From: Lysobacterales bacterium
Lineage (GTDB): Bacteria; Pseudomonadota; Gammaproteobacteria; Xanthomonadales; Marinicellaceae
Assembly: GCA_015494035.1 (NCBI GenBank)
Contig: WGBZ01000282.1
Coordinates: forward strand, 1-7,608
Length of the DNA: 7,608 nt
Direction of reading: 5' to 3'
Below, in pieces: positions 5,594-7,608 of the stretch. Within the stretch, counting starts at the first letter, position 1, and every line of letters begins with the position of its first letter. The notes under the pieces were generated by a model that was not told the origin of the DNA, did not search any database, and saw only the letters and a program-made list of their open reading frames with translations. Made by a program: the position numbers and the translations under genes.

Positions 5594-7060
5594 TCAGGCG
5601 TTTGCAGGAGTAGGTGTAGCTGGTTGCCTGGAAATGGTGACTGGGTGATAAAGAATGCCCAGAATGTCAGAAATCCGCCTCATTAGGCTTATATAAAGGC
5701 CCCAAAAGGCATTAAAACGCGCCAGTAATCGTGCGATCTTCTTCATGTTTTGGCAGGCTGCGGCCAGCAGGCACTGGGCCTGCACTCTGGACAAACCGCG
5801 AAAACGGGCATACCGATGTCCATGCAGCTGCTTGGCATCAGCAAAACTCCGTTCCACCGTTTCTCGCCTTCGCTCATACACCTGCTTGCCCCAGTCAGTC
5901 AGCCGGTTCTGGTTGATGCGTTCCCTATCCGCTTCCCAAACATGCCGGATAACGACCTTCTGGTGATTGCGGCTGTGGGTGCATTGCTCAAGCAAGGGGC
6001 AATGGCGGCATTGAGCGGGGCTGGATTTGTATTCCCGGTAACCAAGTCGGTTAGTGGTGCTGTAGACCAGCCACTGGCCTTGGGGACATCGGTAGGCATC
6101 CCGTTGGGCATCGTAGTGAAAATGCCGTCGTTTTAGGCGACCCTTGGGGCCATGGGGGCGTTTATAACCCACCACACCAGCAATGCCTCGTTGAACCAGA
6201 CCATGACATACCGCTGCCGTGTTATAACCGGCATCCAGTCCAACCACTGAGGGCTTGAAGCCAAAACGCTGGCATTGCCTGTCCACACGCTCCAGATAAG
6301 GCCGCGCATCGTTAATGTTGCCCGGCGTGACGTGAGTGTCAGTGATCAACCCGTGCCGGCCATCCACCGTGCGGTGGTCCAGATAGAAAAAACCTTCCGG
6401 CTTCTGATCCCTCACCATATAGCCGGCATCCGGGTCCGTTTCGCTGATCTTGGTTACTTTGGTCTTGGGTTGCGCAGGACATGCCTTGAGTGGTGGCTTG
6501 CCATGGCGCTGGCGATCTTCCTTGATGGCTATTTCCAACTCGGCCAGGTACTCCATCGGTTGGACCGCTACTTCATGCACCTGATGGCGACGTTTGTTGG
6601 CATTGGCCTTCAGGTGGGTGCTGTCGGTAAACAGAGCCTCGCCACCAATCAGGCCGTGTGCTATTGCCTGTTCCACTATGCGGTCAAAGATAACCTGTTC
6701 AATGCCACTGCCATCAAACCGGCGACGCCGGTTCTGGCTGAAAGTAGAAGCATCAATCACTTTCTCTGTCAGGCTCATATCAAGAAACCACCGATAGGCC
6801 ACGTTGACCTGGATCTCACGCACAAGCTGCCGTTCACTGCGGATACCGAACAGGTAACCGATAAAAAGCATCTTGAAAAATCGCACCGGGTCAACCGCTG
6901 GTCGGCCGTTGTTCTCGCAGTACAAATGTCGGACTTCATCGTAGATAAAAGAAAAATCGATGTATTGATCAATTTTGCGTAACAGGTGATCGCGTGGAAC
7001 CAATTCTTCCAAGGTCACCATTTCCAGTTGATACTGGTGGCAGGAGGGCTTTTTTATCAT
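5594..7060 (-). CDS. IS1182-family DDE transposase
   Basis: The enzyme cuts and joins the ends of its own element during transposition. The 488-aa protein starts with the conserved IS1182-type N-terminus (LEMVTLEELVPRDHLLRKID, residues 12-31). The DNA-binding part includes GRPAVDPVRFFKMLFIGYL (52-70) and ERQLVREIQ. The catalytic triad is visible as Asp146 (ALFTDSTHLKANANK), Asp276 (VVGLDAGYN) and Glu403 (RRETVERSFADAK). A zinc-ribbon-like insert with Cys325, Cys351, Cys354 and Cys360 lies before the Glu. Length and motifs are full, with no frameshift. The ATG at 7060 lies only 6 nt after a perfect TATAAT (7072-7067), so the mRNA is probably leaderless or nearly so; an internal ATG at 7021 would cut the conserved N-terminus. 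The tail after about 465 is low-complexity and proline/threonine-rich. Confidence 0.95.
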   Translation of the reverse strand: MIKKPSCHQYQLEMVTLEELVPRDHLLRKIDQYIDFSFIYDEVRHLYCENNGRPAVDPVRFFKMLFIGYLFGIRSERQLVREIQVNVAYRWFLDMSLTEKVIDASTFSQNRRRRFDGSGIEQVIFDRIVEQAIAHGLIGGEALFTDSTHLKANANKRRHQVHEVAVQPMEYLAELEIAIKEDRQRHGKPPLKACPAQPKTKVTKISETDPDAGYMVRDQKPEGFFYLDHRTVDGRHGLITDTHVTPGNINDARPYLERVDRQCQRFGFKPSVVGLDAGYNTAAVCHGLVQRGIAGVVGYKRPHGPKGRLKRRHFHYDAQRDAYRCPQGQWLVYSTTNRLGYREYKSSPAQCRHCPLLEQCTHSRNHQKVVIRHVWEADRERINQNRLTDWGKQVYERRRETVERSFADAKQLHGHRYARFRGLSRVQAQCLLAAACQNMKKIARLLARFNAFWGLYISLMRRISDILGILYHPVTISRQPATPTPANA

Positions 7061-7066
7061 GAACCT

Positions 7067-7096
7067 ATTATAAAAAAATCCCCGCCAGAGCGGGGA
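7067..7096 (-). promoter_or_regulatory. IS-internal terminator fused to the transposase -10 box
   Basis: On the minus strand a 7-bp stem, TCCCCGC (complement of 7090-7096) with GCGGGGA (complement of 7079-7085), closed by a 4-nt loop, is followed by seven Ts that run straight into TATAAT (7072-7067). The hairpin and T-run look like a terminator that blocks transcription entering from the cytochrome gene, while TATAAT can start transposase mRNA at or next to the ATG. There is no -35 box at 17 bp; that position is inside the stem. Confidence 0.6.
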
Positions 7097-7097
7097 C

Positions 7098-7107
7098 TTT
7101 GTCAGCA
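7098..7107. repeat. right IS terminal inverted repeat
   Basis: The complement reads TGCTGACAAA inward, identical over 10 bp to the left end at 5555-5564, then GTCCCCG where the left has CCCCG. This is the transposase-proximal 5' end of the element. Confidence 0.75.
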
Positions 7108-7112
7108 GTCTG

Positions 7113-7136
7113 AGGCACCTTAACGGTGCCTTTTTT
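7113..7136 (+). terminator. terminator hairpin right of the IS
   Basis: AGGCACC / GGTGCCT forms a 7-bp stem with a 5-nt loop, followed on the plus strand by a run of six Ts (7131-7136). It points out of the IS. On the minus strand, which carries the cytochrome gene, the hairpin has its A-tract but the T-tract position is occupied by the IS end. It was probably a bidirectional terminator, now intact in one direction only. Confidence 0.7.
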
Positions 7137-7162
7137 GTTCTCTGAATGAGGAGTTCCCGGCC

Positions 7163-7474
7163 TTACTTGCCGCAAGGCAGGCTGGCAAAATATGCCGCCA
7201 GGTTTTCGGCATCGGCATCGGTCAGGCCCGCAGCCATGGGTGACATGGTCGGGTCTTTGCGTGTGCCATCACGGAAGGCTTTGATTTGCTTCGCCAGGTA
7301 GGCTTCTTTTTGACCGGCCAGGTTTGGCCACATCGGGTTGGCGCTGACACCATTGGGGCCATGGCAACCGGCACAGACGGCGGCTTTGGCTTTACCGGCG
7401 GCGGCATCGCCGGCCAATGCGGCAGTACTGAAACTGGCTGCCACCAGCGCGGTGGCAAGGATAATCTTTTTCAT
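7163..7474 (-). CDS. small periplasmic class I c-type cytochrome
   Basis: The 103-aa precursor has a clear Sec signal peptide (KK followed by a hydrophobic stretch, predicted cleavage after ALA at residue 21), leaving about 82 residues. Haem is bound covalently at CAGCH (Cys34, Cys37, His38). The sixth ligand is probably Met77 or Met80 in DPTMSPMA. The ending [17 protein letters not shown] is the helix typical of the single-domain c553/c4-like group. It should shuttle electrons in the periplasm; its partners, possibly a terminal oxidase, cannot be told from this window. A GAGAG ribosome site lies 8 nt before the ATG at 7474. No gene for maturation or an oxidase is adjacent. The IS on its 3' side has replaced the T-tract of its likely terminator. 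Confidence 0.93.
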   Translation of the reverse strand: MKKIILATALVAASFSTAALAGDAAAGKAKAAVCAGCHGPNGVSANPMWPNLAGQKEAYLAKQIKAFRDGTRKDPTMSPMAAGLTDADAENLAAYFASLPCGK

Positions 7475-7493
7475 GTTCTAAGCTCTCGTCGGA

Positions 7494-7513
7494 ATATTAG
7501 GGATTCCTAATAT
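7494..7513. promoter_or_regulatory. 20-bp palindrome over the cytochrome promoter -10 and start site
   Basis: The perfect arms ATATTAG (7494-7500) and CTAATAT (7507-7513) flank a 6-bp centre. The site covers most of the -10 box and the predicted start point, where a bound dimer would repress. A second, nested dyad GGAAT (7491-7495) / ATTCC (7503-7507) is also present. It does not resemble the FNR/ANR site (TTGAT-N4-ATCAA), and I cannot name the regulator. Confidence 0.5.
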
Positions 7514-7537
7514 AGCATGTTGGTGGTGCTTTTTCAA
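7509..7537 (-). promoter_or_regulatory. predicted sigma70 promoter of the cytochrome gene
   Basis: On the minus strand TTGAAA (7537-7532), a 17-bp spacer and TATATT (7514-7509) match sigma70 boxes at 5/6 each with ideal spacing. Transcription would begin near 7502, leaving a leader of about 28 nt. It is the best promoter in the window. Confidence 0.7.
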
Positions 7538-7608
7538 GTTCAGAGAAGCCATCAAGCCGACTGTGCGGACTTTTTCAGGCGTAAACAGGGTGGTTGCTGT
7601 GACGGGAC
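7538..7608. other. right edge, no gene assigned
   Basis: A plus-strand frame from an ATG at 7518 stays open to the window end (about 30 codons, beginning MLVVLFQVQ). It has no ribosome site and resembles nothing I know. A divergent gene may start just beyond the edge. Confidence 0.3.

Larger units (their letters stand above)
5555..7107 (-). mobile_element. complete IS1182-family insertion sequence (about 1.55 kb)
   Basis: The element carries one intact DDE transposase gene between inverted ends. Both ends read TGCTGACAAA inward (5555-5564 and the complement of 7107-7098), followed by CCCCG with a 2-nt gap on one side. The similarity may extend outward by about 10 bp (left CTTCAGGT, right CCTCAGAC, read toward the element), so the true tips are uncertain by that much. 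Each end also forms a hairpin just inside the tip. I see no direct target duplication in the flanks. Family assignment rests on the transposase sequence. With an intact ORF and matching ends it could still be active. Confidence 0.85.

Noticed and set aside
6275..6982. 235-codon plus-strand open frame inside the IS
   Set aside because: It lies opposite the transposase with no motif or ribosome site, and the transposase frame is complete.

Overview
The window is a bacterial chromosomal segment of moderately high GC content, most likely from a betaproteobacterium. That placement is an inference from the divergent comF/bioB pair, the bioB-bioF order, a hexameric-type citrate synthase and a small c4/c553-like periplasmic cytochrome. 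No rRNA or marker gene allows a firmer assignment. All host genes except comF lie on the minus strand.

Layout from left to right: (1) bioF, minus strand, running off the left edge with only its C-terminal tail missing. (2) A 206-bp gap that is mostly a 161-bp MITE-like element. (3) bioB, minus strand, with a good sigma70-type promoter directly upstream. (4) comF, plus strand, divergent from bioB and sharing its control region. (5) A 67-bp MITE-like hairpin with the same ends as the first, placed exactly between the stop codons of the convergent genes comF and rsmJ. (6) rsmJ, then gltA, both minus strand and 7 bp apart, so probably gltA-rsmJ in transcription order. (7) A ~300-bp region upstream of gltA with three 12-bp tandem repeats, a 20-bp palindrome and a terminator. 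(8) A complete IS1182-family insertion sequence with an intact DDE transposase, flanked on both sides by outward-pointing terminator hairpins. (9) A small secreted cytochrome c gene, minus strand, whose promoter overlaps a perfect 20-bp palindrome. (10) 94 bp with no assignable gene.

BioF and BioB catalyse the first committed and last steps of biotin assembly and are probably co-transcribed, with further bio genes expected beyond the left edge. GltA opens the TCA cycle, RsmJ methylates 16S rRNA, ComF belongs to the competence-associated phosphoribosyltransferase-like family, and the cytochrome is a periplasmic electron carrier.

No wholly new system is evident. The most unusual signal is a pair of short repeats with IS5-like architecture, with CTAG target sites whose TAG is the stop codon of three different genes. 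One of them appears to have split a single CTAG that once ended two convergent genes at the same time. The matching terminator hairpins at both ends of the IS1182-family element are the second point of interest.
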